This document shows, in pieces, positions 1 through 5,653 of a stretch of 9,490 bases of DNA. The notes below the pieces were generated by a model. It saw only the letters and a list, made by a program, of their open reading frames with translations. It searched no databases and was not told the origin of the DNA. Position numbers and translations under genes: made by a program. This stretch comes from an uncultured Clostridium sp. (GTDB taxonomy: Bacteria > Bacillota > Clostridia > Christensenellales > Pumilibacteraceae): contig USKH01000032.1 of the NCBI GenBank assembly GCA_900555125.1, positions 1 to 9,490 of the forward strand, written 5' to 3'. How positions within the stretch are numbered: position 1 is the stretch's first letter; the number at the start of each line of letters is the position of its first letter.

Positions 1-528
1 ATGAAAAAGTTGAGATTTATTGCGGTTTTTCTTGCAATGATAGCAATAGTCTGTTCGTTTGCGGGCTGCTCGGATAAACAGAAATACAACGCAAGATTGG
101 ATATTATTCCAAGAAGTTTGATTCGTCCCGAGTTTGAAAAAGAAAATAAAGTCCGTGCATATTATCCGGATGAAAATTACAGTGAAGGTGAAGATATTCC
201 ATCTTATATTTACTATAAGGACGAACCGAGTAGCCGAACGTTTATTATTCGCGATAAAGAAACATATGATAATGTTTTTACCGATGAGTCTTTACTGGTC
301 GATTTTGGCAAGGAAACGATAATATTGCATATTATCGTAAAAACAAATGCGCGAAAAGTCTTGCTCGATAAAGTAACTGTTAAGGATGACCGGGTAAGTA
401 TAGCATTTAAAGAAGAGAAATACAGGGATGGTATTCAGGACTCAATAATGACCGGTCCGGCGTATTTGGTTATAAAGATCGAAAAAACAGATATAAGAAA
501 AGTAGAATTTATAGATAAAAGACGTTAA
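1..528 (+). CDS. Putative lipoprotein with possible PrcB-C-like domain
   Basis: Encodes 175 residues. The N-terminus is a typical lipoprotein signal: positive residues (MKKLR), a hydrophobic stretch at about 6-20, and a lipobox F-A-G-C with Cys23 as the expected lipidated residue. The mature protein should sit on the outer face of the membrane. The body starts with a polar linker (about 24-78). It then has a beta-rich C-terminal part containing an 'IxxxETYxxVF' element (81-93), strands around 100-130, and a 'TGPAYLVIKI' stretch near the end. This layout loosely resembles PrcB C-terminal-like domains of Firmicute lipoproteins, but the usual Gly-Gly-Tyr segment is not evident, so I treat it as a hypothetical lipoprotein. 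The start is the first base of the window; the signal peptide supports it, but upstream control is invisible. The gene is visibly more AT-rich than the ATPase genes downstream, which may mean a different history. It ends just before a terminator. Confidence 0.7.
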   Translation: MKKLRFIAVFLAMIAIVCSFAGCSDKQKYNARLDIIPRSLIRPEFEKENKVRAYYPDENYSEGEDIPSYIYYKDEPSSRTFIIRDKETYDNVFTDESLLVDFGKETIILHIIVKTNARKVLLDKVTVKDDRVSIAFKEEKYRDGIQDSIMTGPAYLVIKIEKTDIRKVEFIDKRR

Positions 529-566
529 GGGGAAAATACATATAAATATGAAATCGTATTGTATAT

Positions 567-604
567 AAAAAGACGCCCGAAGCGACATGCTCCGAGCGTC
601 TTTT
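567..604. terminator. Bidirectional intrinsic terminator between convergent genes
   Basis: The arms AGACGC (571-576) and GCGTCT (596-601) pair perfectly. After one mismatch on each side come CG/CG, another mismatch, then AGC/GCT around a GACAT loop. The stem is flanked by AAAA (567-570) and TTTT (601-604), so it reads as a hairpin plus T-tract on both strands. It lies between the stop of the lipoprotein gene (+) and the stop of the acetyltransferase gene (-) and probably terminates both. Confidence 0.85.
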
Positions 605-615
605 AACGTTAAGGA

Positions 616-1065
616 TTAAAAGCCTTTTTTCATTTGTTCGTAAGGAAGGGAAGTAAAACCGCACGCACGGTACAGCTTTTTTGCCCGTTCGTTGTCGGGT
701 TCCACTTCGAGGCGGTATCTTGCCGCGGGGTAAAGAGCGGACAGTTTTCCGAAAAACGTTTTAGCCGCGCCCATTCCGCGAAATTCCGGTTTTAAGTACA
801 GTTCTTCCACCCATACGCATTCGCCGCCCGCCTCGCGCGAGTAGGTTTTTGCAAGCAGAGCAAAGCCCGCAACCTGATTTTCGTGCGTGAAAAACAGACA
901 TTCGGCGTACGGAGTGCCTGCCATAAGGTCGGAAAACGCCTGCTCGTGAAAGTTTTCGGGAACGGGCGCCGACACCGCATCGGAATTATAAAAGTCGCGA
1001 CTCATCGTCATAAACTCGTTTTTGTCGTTTTGGTTGATTTTACGCAAATCAAAAAGTGTGGTCAT
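616..1065 (-). CDS. GNAT family N-acetyltransferase
   Basis: A 149-residue protein, the usual size for a single-domain GNAT enzyme that moves an acetyl group from acetyl-CoA to an amine. Motif A is clear at residues 84-105: a beta strand (VWVEELYL) followed by the acetyl-CoA pyrophosphate loop R96-G-M-G-A100, matching (R/Q)xxGx(G/A). Motif B follows at 122-137 (EPDNERA..LYRACGF), with the Asn, Tyr and GF pattern typical of the family. The substrate cannot be told from sequence: it could be a small-molecule amine, an antibiotic or a protein N-terminus. The start is supported by an AAGAGGT ribosome binding site just upstream (about 1069-1076 on the minus strand). The gene appears monocistronic, with its own extended -10 promoter and a shared terminator. 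Confidence 0.88.
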   Translation of the reverse strand: MTTLFDLRKINQNDKNEFMTMSRDFYNSDAVSAPVPENFHEQAFSDLMAGTPYAECLFFTHENQVAGFALLAKTYSREAGGECVWVEELYLKPEFRGMGAAKTFFGKLSALYPAARYRLEVEPDNERAKKLYRACGFTSLPYEQMKKGF

Positions 1066-1101
1066 TTTTACCTCTTCGTATTTATATTTGTGGTAAGCCT
1101 T

Positions 1102-1110
1102 ATTATATCA
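1102..1110 (-). promoter_or_regulatory. Extended -10 promoter for the acetyltransferase gene
   Basis: Read on the minus strand this is TGATATAAT, a perfect TATAAT -10 box with the TGn extension. No good -35 box is found at 16-18 bp, which extended -10 promoters tolerate. Transcription would start near 1095, giving a short leader of about 30 nt before the acetyltransferase start at 1065. Confidence 0.65.
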
Positions 1111-1163
1111 TAAATTTTCGGAAAAATCGACAAAAACAATGCCGTAAACCGAAACAAAAGCTA

Positions 1164-1198
1164 TTTTGTCAAAAAATATATGCTTTTTGTTGACAAAA
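1164..1198. repeat. 9-bp inverted repeat overlapping a -35 box
   Basis: TTTTGTCAA (1164-1172) and TTGACAAAA (1190-1198) are exact reverse complements separated by 17 bp. The right arm contains the -35 hexamer of the downstream phosphatidyltransferase promoter. The spacing puts the arm centres about 2.5 helical turns apart. It could be a repressor operator, or a coincidence in an A/T-rich intergenic region. Confidence 0.45.
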
Positions 1199-1218
1199 CC
1201 GAACAAAAACTGTAAAAT
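1190..1218 (+). promoter_or_regulatory. Sigma-A promoter for the phosphatidyltransferase gene
   Basis: A perfect TTGACA -35 box (1190-1195), a 17-bp spacer and a TAAAAT -10 box (1213-1218, 5 of 6 consensus bases). Transcription should start near 1225, leaving only about 16 nt before the ATG at 1241. This placement rules out in-frame starts further upstream (1166 and 1217), which fall inside or before the promoter. Confidence 0.85.
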
Positions 1219-1240
1219 GTATTGCGAAAACGGAGAAAGC

Positions 1241-1924
1241 ATGAATAAAAAACTGTTTACTAAAAAAAACGTTGTGACCATTCCCAACCTTTTAAGCCTT
1301 ATGAGGCTGGTTCTCATCCCGTTTATTTGCTATGAATATTTCAAGCTGCACGACTATGTCGCGACGGCTGTTTTGGTAGTGGTTTCAGCCGTTACGGACA
1401 TCGTCGACGGAATAATCGCACGGAAATTCGGGATGGTATCGGACCTCGGCAAAATGCTCGATCCGCTTGCCGACAAGCTTACGGAAGGCGTACTTATTCT
1501 TGCGCTGTCGTTTACGTATAAATATCTGTTGCCGCTTGTAGTGTCGTTTACTTTGTTTGAAGTAAGCAAGGCAATTCTCGGCATGGTGGTGGTTAAAAAG
1601 ACCGGTGAAGTCAGAGGAGCAAAATGGTTTGGTAAAATCAATACGGTGTATCTGTACGAAACCATTCTCGTAATGATTGTGTTCCGTAATGCGCCCGATA
1701 ATGTGATTTTCGCAAAAATGATAGTGGCGTTCGCGCTTATGCTGGCGTCCTTTATTTTGTACATAATCGCGTATTCCAAGGCACTTAAAGACCTGAAAAT
1801 AAAGAAGGAAGAGGAGAAAAACGCGCTCGGAACGGATGAAGAAACGCTTAAAACGTTCGATAATTCCGCCGAAAAAGATATTAAAACAGAAAAAAACGGA
1901 AACGACGAGAGTAATTGTGCATAG
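1241..1924 (+). CDS. CDP-alcohol phosphatidyltransferase (PgsA-like)
   Basis: An integral membrane enzyme of 227 residues that transfers a phosphatidyl group from CDP-diacylglycerol to an alcohol acceptor in phospholipid synthesis. The family signature is complete: D53-x2-D56-G57-x2-A60-R61-x8-G70-x3-D74-x3-D78, the metal- and CDP-binding site. The N-terminal TIPNLLSLMRL segment is also typical, and hydrophobic helices fill most of residues 17-180. The acceptor is uncertain: glycerol-3-phosphate (PgsA role) or phosphatidylglycerol (cardiolipin synthase role) are both possible, so I give no symbol. The start at 1241 is chosen because a GGAGA site lies 5 nt upstream and the promoter overlaps the earlier in-frame starts. 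Odd feature: residues about 183-227 form a Lys/Glu/Asp-rich tail, probably cytoplasmic, beyond the usual end of the family. No clear terminator follows. Confidence 0.88.
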   Translation: MNKKLFTKKNVVTIPNLLSLMRLVLIPFICYEYFKLHDYVATAVLVVVSAVTDIVDGIIARKFGMVSDLGKMLDPLADKLTEGVLILALSFTYKYLLPLVVSFTLFEVSKAILGMVVVKKTGEVRGAKWFGKINTVYLYETILVMIVFRNAPDNVIFAKMIVAFALMLASFILYIIAYSKALKDLKIKKEEEKNALGTDEETLKTFDNSAEKDIKTEKNGNDESNCA

Positions 1925-1986
1925 ACCTTGTGCAAGAATGAACAAATTTGCATAAATTGTATAAAATGTCGGCGTATACGAAAAAC

Positions 1987-2000
1987 TGCTTGACCAAGCA
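1987..2000. repeat. 14-bp palindrome upstream of the ATPase operon promoter
   Basis: TGCTTG-AC-CAAGCA is an inverted repeat ending 12 bp before the -35 box of the ntp promoter. It could be a regulator binding site. On the minus strand it is followed closely by five T, so it also resembles a weak terminator in that direction, but no minus-strand gene ends here. Confidence 0.4.
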
Positions 2001-2012
2001 CCCGAAAAACGT

Positions 2013-2041
2013 TTGACAAATCCGCAAAAACATTCTATAAT
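2013..2041 (+). promoter_or_regulatory. Consensus sigma-A promoter of the V-type ATPase operon
   Basis: TTGACA (2013-2018), exactly 17 bp of spacer, and TATAAT (2036-2041): every consensus base is present. Transcription should begin around 2047-2049, giving a leader of roughly 160 nt before the first ATPase gene. A promoter this strong, followed by a structured leader, suggests control after initiation rather than at the promoter. Confidence 0.92.
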
Positions 2042-2057
2042 AATAAAGTACAATTAA

Positions 2058-2164
2058 ACGTTGGTGGAGTCTGTCACAATTACCGTAGCCGCGTGTGTCC
2101 TGGGCGAACAATCGATTATTATTCGTCAAGGGCTTATCCGGGCGGCAATAGTGGCATTTTTTTT
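2058..2164 (+). ncRNA. Structured 5' leader with U-tract: candidate riboswitch/attenuator
   Basis: Paired by eye, the leader makes one long interrupted hairpin. Helices from outside in: UGUCAC/GUGGCA (2072-2077 with 2151-2156, one G-U); AUU/AAU (2079-2081 with 2147-2149); GCCGC/GCGGC (2088-2092 with 2142-2146); GUCCU/AGGGC (2097-2101 with 2129-2133, one G-U); GGCGAA/UUCGUC (2103-2108 with 2122-2127, one G-U); and AAU/AUU (2110-2112 with 2118-2120). Unpaired sections are ACCGUA (2082-2087) and 2134-2141; their CCG (2083-2085) and CGG (2139-2141) could form a pseudoknot. The outer stem ends directly at eight U (2157-2164), the form of an intrinsic terminator. This suggests an aptamer whose closing stem is also the terminator. 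A competing 5' segment, GUG at 2064-2066, could pair with CAC at 2075-2077. The ligand is unknown; Na+ is the leading hypothesis given the operon. Confidence refers to a cis-regulatory RNA, not to its class. Confidence 0.65.
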
Positions 2165-2181
2165 GTAAAAAAAGACAAATT

Positions 2182-2197
2182 ATCTTTGTAAAAAGAT
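2182..2197 (+). other. Small AU hairpin just upstream of the first ribosome binding site
   Basis: ATCTTT (2182-2187) and AAAGAT (2192-2197) can pair around a GTAA loop, ending four bases before the GGAG ribosome binding site. An alternative overlapping hairpin, ACAAA/TTTGT (2175-2179 with 2185-2189), excludes it. Both are AU-only or nearly so and weak; they may tune ribosome access or simply reflect base composition. Confidence 0.3.
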
Positions 2198-2201
2198 TAT
2201 C

Positions 2202-2205
2202 GGAG
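2202..2205 (+). promoter_or_regulatory. Ribosome binding site that decides the start of the first ATPase gene
   Basis: GGAG lies only 2 nt before the ATG at 2208 but 8 nt before the in-frame ATG at 2214. The usual spacing is about 5-9 nt, so the second ATG is the better start. Confidence 0.7.
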
Positions 2206-2213
2206 TAATGGAT

Positions 2214-2534
2214 ATGATAGAAGAAATTTTATCCGACGTAAAAAAAGCGGAACAACAAGCCGCCGTAATAAGGCAGCAAGCCGAGCAGAAGTCCGACGCG
2301 ATTCGCGCCCAGGCCGACGCTATGGCTGCCGAGCAAATCGAAACGGCAAAGAAAAACGCGAAAAATTACAAAAACGCTGAAATCGAAGCCGCCGAGCGCG
2401 ACAGCGATATGAAATCCGCCCTGTTTGCCGCAAGAACGACTGCCGAATGCGAAAAACTCAAAAGCGAATACGCCGCGAAAGCCGAAAATCTTTCCGAGGA
2501 AGTATTCCGGAGGGTGTTAGATGGCAATTGCTGA
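2214..2534 (+). CDS. ntpF: V-type ATPase subunit G/H-like peripheral stalk protein (NtpF position)
   Basis: A protein of 106 residues (108 if the ATG at 2208 is used), almost entirely charged and alanine-rich helix with heptad-like spacing, from IEEILSDVKKAE through runs rich in Ala, Glu, Gln and Lys to the C-terminus. This is the build of the G/H (AhaH, NtpF) subunit, which forms a long coiled coil with subunit E and makes the peripheral stalk that holds the A3B3 head still. Sequence is poorly conserved in this family, so the call rests on composition, length and its place directly before ntpI, as in E. hirae. The start at 2214 is preferred from ribosome-binding-site spacing. The 3' end overlaps ntpI by 14 nt, which suggests translational coupling. 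It is the first gene after the structured leader. Confidence 0.8.
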   Translation: MIEEILSDVKKAEQQAAVIRQQAEQKSDAIRAQADAMAAEQIETAKKNAKNYKNAEIEAAERDSDMKSALFAARTTAECEKLKSEYAAKAENLSEEVFRRVLDGNC

Positions 2535-4551
2535 AATGTCGCGCATGACCCTTGTCGGGCTTAAAAGCGACAAAAACGAAATTCTGGACGCATTGCAGCG
2601 CACCGGAGCCGCGCAGATTACTCCGTCGGAGGAGTACGAACTTGCTCCGCACGGGGAAAACGGAGAGGGCGTGGCAAAAGAAAACGCGCTTATTCTTCGT
2701 GCCGAACACGTTCTCGAATATCTTACCAAAGAACTGGACGACGCGCCCAAAGCTCTTCGCGGCGACGGCGTGGCGAAAGACGGAATAGGCGTGACGTCAC
2801 AGCAATTTTTTGCTGTGGGCGACGCGCAGGAAGAGTATGAGAAAATATTGTCGGATGTCGAAAAAATCGAGGCCGACAGAAACGAGAACAATTCTGCATT
2901 ATCCGCCGTGCAAGCGGAGCGGAAAACGTACGCCGATTACGAATGCGTTCCGGATAGTTTTGCCGCTTTTTGCGACACCGAATGTGCCGCAGTTTATCTC
3001 GGCGTGATTCCGTTCGATAAAACAGCCGCTTTTTCCGAGCATATGAATGAACTCGATACTGCCGCTTTCCGCATTCTCGGCAACGCGTCGCGCGGAGAGG
3101 TTGTGTGCGTGGTGGCTTACAAACCCGAAAGAGACAAAGCGGAAACCGTGATGTCATCGTGCGGATTTACACGTTGCCCCGTTAAAGACGACGTGATCGC
3201 AAAAGAAAAACTGCGCGAACTCGACGAAAAAGAAGAACGATTAAAACAAATGGGCGAAAATATAACCGCCCGTGCATGCGAAGCGGCAACTTTTACCGAA
3301 AAGATAAAGATATACGTGGATTACCACAACTTCCTGAAGGAGAAATATTCTCTCGACGAAGCGTTTGCCGCAACCGACAGCGCGTTTGTGTTGTCCGCAT
3401 ACGTCCCCACCGAAGCTACCGAGCGCATTAAAGCCGCCGTAAATCAAGCCTCGCGTGCAAATTATATTTGTTTCGAGCAAATCAAACGCGACGAGTTTGC
3501 GCCCACGCTTATGAAAAACAAAAAAGCGGTTGCAAACTTCGAGTCGGTTACCAATATGTATTCGGTCCCCGCATACGGCGCGCTCGACCCCAACGGCGTT
3601 ATGGGATTTTTCTTTTCGCTGTTTATGGGCGTCATAATGGCAGACGTAGGGTACGGTCTTATGATGATAGTCGGCGGTTTCCTGTTTGCAAAAAAGCAGA
3701 GAGAAGGCACGACGGTAAACCGTATGGCGAAAGTGTTTGCGATAGGCGGATTTTTCGCGGTCGCATTCGGATTGCTGCTGGACAGCTTTCTCGGGCTTTC
3801 GCTGTTCCGCGGCAGCGAGGGCTATTACGGCTCTATTCTGCCCGCGTCGATTGCCGGTAAGTATGCCGAATGGTACGCCGAGTTCATCGACCCGGTTGCC
3901 GCAAACGTGCGCCTTATGGGCATAGACATCCCGTCAATGCTCTTGTGGTGTCTGGGACTGGGCACGATTCACATAGCCGTCAGCCTTATCATGAAAGCGG
4001 TTCAGTGTTTCAAGCGCGGACAGATCGTGGACGGAATATTCGGCGGAATAGTGTGGTCGCTTGCTCTTATCTCTCTCGTCGTGTGGGTATTCTGCATGTG
4101 TGCGGAGATAAGTTCGGTTACGACTTACGCAATGTACGCAACCGTAGGCTGCGCCGTACTGGGCGTTTTAACCGCCGGCATAACCGAAAAGGGCGCATGG
4201 AAGTTTATAAAAATGTTCACGTCGGCGTACGGACTTATAAACTACGCCTCGGATATACTAAGCTATGCCCGTCTGTACGGACTTATGCTGTCGGGCGCGC
4301 AGATAGCGTCCATATTCACCAACACGCTCGCTATACAGATGCTGTTCCCCAGCGGCGTCGCCGGCATAATATTCGGCGTGATAGTGATAATAATCGGCAA
4401 CGTATTCAACGTGGCGATGAGCCTTCTGGGCGCTTTTATTCACGATTCCAGACTGCAATACGTGGAATTTTTCGGTCGTTTTTACGAGGGCGAGGGCGAA
4501 CTTTTCACGCCGTTCGGCCGCTCGTACGAACATATATATTTCAAAAACTAA
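2521..4551 (+). CDS. ntpI: V-type ATPase subunit I (membrane stator, subunit a)
   Basis: A 676-residue protein of normal family length. It has a soluble N-terminal half (about 1-355) with coiled-coil stretches that contacts the peripheral stalks. The C-terminal membrane half has about seven or eight helices, starting at the FFFSLFMGVIMADVGYG segment (363-379), a variant of the family's 'FxxxxGxxxGDxGYG'. The ion pathway lies between this half and the NtpK ring. Two conserved arginines are visible: R584 in SYARLYGL, the equivalent of the essential arginine that releases the ion from the ring carboxylate, and R644 in DSRLQYVEFF. The conserved C-terminal YEGEGELFTPF stretch follows. Start: GGAGGG (2509-2514) sits 6 nt before the ATG, inside the preceding gene. 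It is followed after 18 nt by ntpK. Confidence 0.96.
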   Translation: MAIAEMSRMTLVGLKSDKNEILDALQRTGAAQITPSEEYELAPHGENGEGVAKENALILRAEHVLEYLTKELDDAPKALRGDGVAKDGIGVTSQQFFAVGDAQEEYEKILSDVEKIEADRNENNSALSAVQAERKTYADYECVPDSFAAFCDTECAAVYLGVIPFDKTAAFSEHMNELDTAAFRILGNASRGEVVCVVAYKPERDKAETVMSSCGFTRCPVKDDVIAKEKLRELDEKEERLKQMGENITARACEAATFTEKIKIYVDYHNFLKEKYSLDEAFAATDSAFVLSAYVPTEATERIKAAVNQASRANYICFEQIKRDEFAPTLMKNKKAVANFESVTNMYSVPAYGALDPNGVMGFFFSLFMGVIMADVGYGLMMIVGGFLFAKKQREGTTVNRMAKVFAIGGFFAVAFGLLLDSFLGLSLFRGSEGYYGSILPASIAGKYAEWYAEFIDPVAANVRLMGIDIPSMLLWCLGLGTIHIAVSLIMKAVQCFKRGQIVDGIFGGIVWSLALISLVVWVFCMCAEISSVTTYAMYATVGCAVLGVLTAGITEKGAWKFIKMFTSAYGLINYASDILSYARLYGLMLSGAQIASIFTNTLAIQMLFPSGVAGIIFGVIVIIIGNVFNVAMSLLGAFIHDSRLQYVEFFGRFYEGEGELFTPFGRSYEHIYFKN

Positions 4552-4569
4552 ATTCGGAGGAATTAAACA

Positions 4570-4992
4570 ATGAAAGAACAGGCAATCGGAATTATGGGAC
4601 TGGCGATCTGTATGATCCTCAGCGGAGCCGGATCGGCAATAGGTTTGTATAAAACAGGATCGGCTGCAGCCGGCGTTCTCGCCGAAGACGGAAAGAAATT
4701 TTCCAAAGTCATCGTGCTTGCGCTGCTTCCCGCAACCCAGGGTATTTACGGATTCGTTCTCGCCGTCATGAAACTCGGTCTTGTCGCAAACGGCTGGTCG
4801 CTGTTTATGGCAATGCTCGCAATGGGCGTAAACGGTCTCGTGTCCGCTTATCTTCAGGGCAAAACGGCAGCCGCATGTATCTACGCGGTAGGCAAAAACG
4901 CAGCCGGCAGCGGTAAATACGTTCTGTTCCCCGCAATGATCGAATTCTATGCGATTCTGTCGTTGGTGCTGGGCATCATGATCACCCTGTAA
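4570..4992 (+). CDS. ntpK: V-type ATPase subunit K (rotor ring proteolipid, Na+ type)
   Basis: A 140-residue, very hydrophobic protein with two helical hairpins (about 5-70 and 76-140), the duplicated form of the c subunit. Copies form the rotating membrane ring that carries ions past NtpI. Only the second hairpin has the ion-binding carboxylate, E125. The ligand set known from E. hirae NtpK (L61, T64, Q65, Q110, E139, with Y68 nearby, numbers recalled) is matched by L53, T56, Q57, Q96, E125 and Y60. The L-T-Q-Y spacing and the 29-residue Q-to-E spacing are identical. This predicts Na+ rather than H+ as the coupling ion. The GGAGG ribosome binding site (4556-4560) lies 9 nt before the ATG. 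A strong hairpin follows the gene, which fits the need for many copies of K per complex. Confidence 0.96.
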   Translation: MKEQAIGIMGLAICMILSGAGSAIGLYKTGSAAAGVLAEDGKKFSKVIVLALLPATQGIYGFVLAVMKLGLVANGWSLFMAMLAMGVNGLVSAYLQGKTAAACIYAVGKNAAGSGKYVLFPAMIEFYAILSLVLGIMITL

Positions 4993-5016
4993 TCGAAAAT
5001 ATTCAAAAAACTGCTC

Positions 5017-5038
5017 CGCGCCGCAGCAAAGCGGTGCG
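5017..5038 (+). other. Strong intercistronic RNA hairpin between ntpK and ntpE
   Basis: CGCGCCGC (5017-5024) pairs over all eight positions (one G-U) with GCGGTGCG (5031-5038) around an AGCAAA loop. It starts 24 nt after the ntpK stop and ends 9 nt before the AAGGAG of ntpE. It is followed by TTAAAAAT rather than a T-run, so it is not a full terminator. It may stabilise the 3' end of upstream mRNA or partly reduce read-through, raising NtpK relative to the downstream subunits. Confidence 0.6.
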
Positions 5039-5062
5039 TTAAAAATCAAGGAGTAAGGTTTA

Positions 5063-5653
5063 ATGGCTGAAAATACAAACGGAATAACCGAGGCGATAAT
5101 CGCAAAAGCAAACGAAGACGCCGAACGCATATTGTCCGTAGCCGAGGAATACAAGCAGGCAAAACTCGAGGAAGCAACCAAAGTTTCCGACGGGATTTTT
5201 GCCGACACCCGCGAGGAAACAAAAAACGCGTGCGCGTTTATTTGCGAACGAGGAGAGAGTTCTTCCCGTATCGAGCGCAAAAAAGCACTCACCCGCGCGA
5301 AAGCGGAAGTGGTGGACGGAGTGTTCGACGCCGTAAAACAAAAGCTTGCGACGCTCGACAAAGAAAAGACGGTAGAATTTTTTGCATCGATTATCGAAAA
5401 GAACGCCGAAGCGGGCGATAAAATCGTGCTGTCTGCCCGTCACGCGGATATAAAAGACGACCTGATAAAAACGCTCGGAACGAAAAACATGCGATTTGAC
5501 TTGTTGCTTAGCGACGCATTGGACGGCGGACTTGTTTTAAGCGGAAAAAACTCGGATAAAGACTATTCTTTTGACGCAATCGTCGGTTTCTGTAAAGAAA
5601 ATCTGCGTGCGGAAGCCGCAAAGAAATTATTCGGAACGGAAGGTAACGCGTGA
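5063..5653 (+). CDS. ntpE: V-type ATPase subunit E (peripheral stalk)
   Basis: A 196-residue protein with the two-part build of subunit E. A charged N-terminal helix (about 5-105) would form the stalk coiled coil with the NtpF-like protein. A smaller mixed alpha/beta C-terminal domain (about 106-196) has the typical 'LSDALDGGLVLSGKN...FDA' hairpin near the end and binds the top of NtpB. The complex acts at the cytoplasmic face of the membrane. The start has AAGGAG (5048-5053) at 9 nt. The 3' end touches the next gene as TGATG, so translation of ntpC is probably coupled. The gene follows the intercistronic hairpin, so its level may be lower than that of ntpK. Confidence 0.92.
   Translation: MAENTNGITEAIIAKANEDAERILSVAEEYKQAKLEEATKVSDGIFADTREETKNACAFICERGESSSRIERKKALTRAKAEVVDGVFDAVKQKLATLDKEKTVEFFASIIEKNAEAGDKIVLSARHADIKDDLIKTLGTKNMRFDLLLSDALDGGLVLSGKNSDKDYSFDAIVGFCKENLRAEAAKKLFGTEGNA

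Noticed and set aside
1166..1240. An upstream in-frame start for the phosphatidyltransferase, adding 25 residues.
   Set aside because: The region contains the -35 and -10 boxes, so most of it would not be transcribed, and the family's conserved N-terminus begins after the ATG at 1241.
1931..1970. A TATAAA-like -10 box at about 1960-1965 as a second promoter for the ntp operon.
   Set aside because: No acceptable -35 box is found at 16-18 bp, and a perfect promoter exists 50 bp downstream.
1925..2012. A terminator for the phosphatidyltransferase gene.
   Set aside because: I see only the short palindrome at 1987-2000, which lacks a following T-run on the plus strand. Any terminator must be weak, rho-dependent or supplied by the leader structure further on.
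2064..2168. An open frame from a GTG codon in the ntp leader, about 34 codons, predicting a rather hydrophobic peptide.
   Set aside because: No ribosome binding site or ATG is present, an open stretch of this length is not rare by chance, and the same bases form a nested RNA fold ending at a U-tract, which explains the region better.
4258..5361. A 367-codon minus-strand open frame across the end of ntpI, ntpK and ntpE.
   Set aside because: It covers three conserved plus-strand genes and their intergenic hairpin, and its product is low-complexity, Ser/Arg/His/Cys-rich and unlike any known family.
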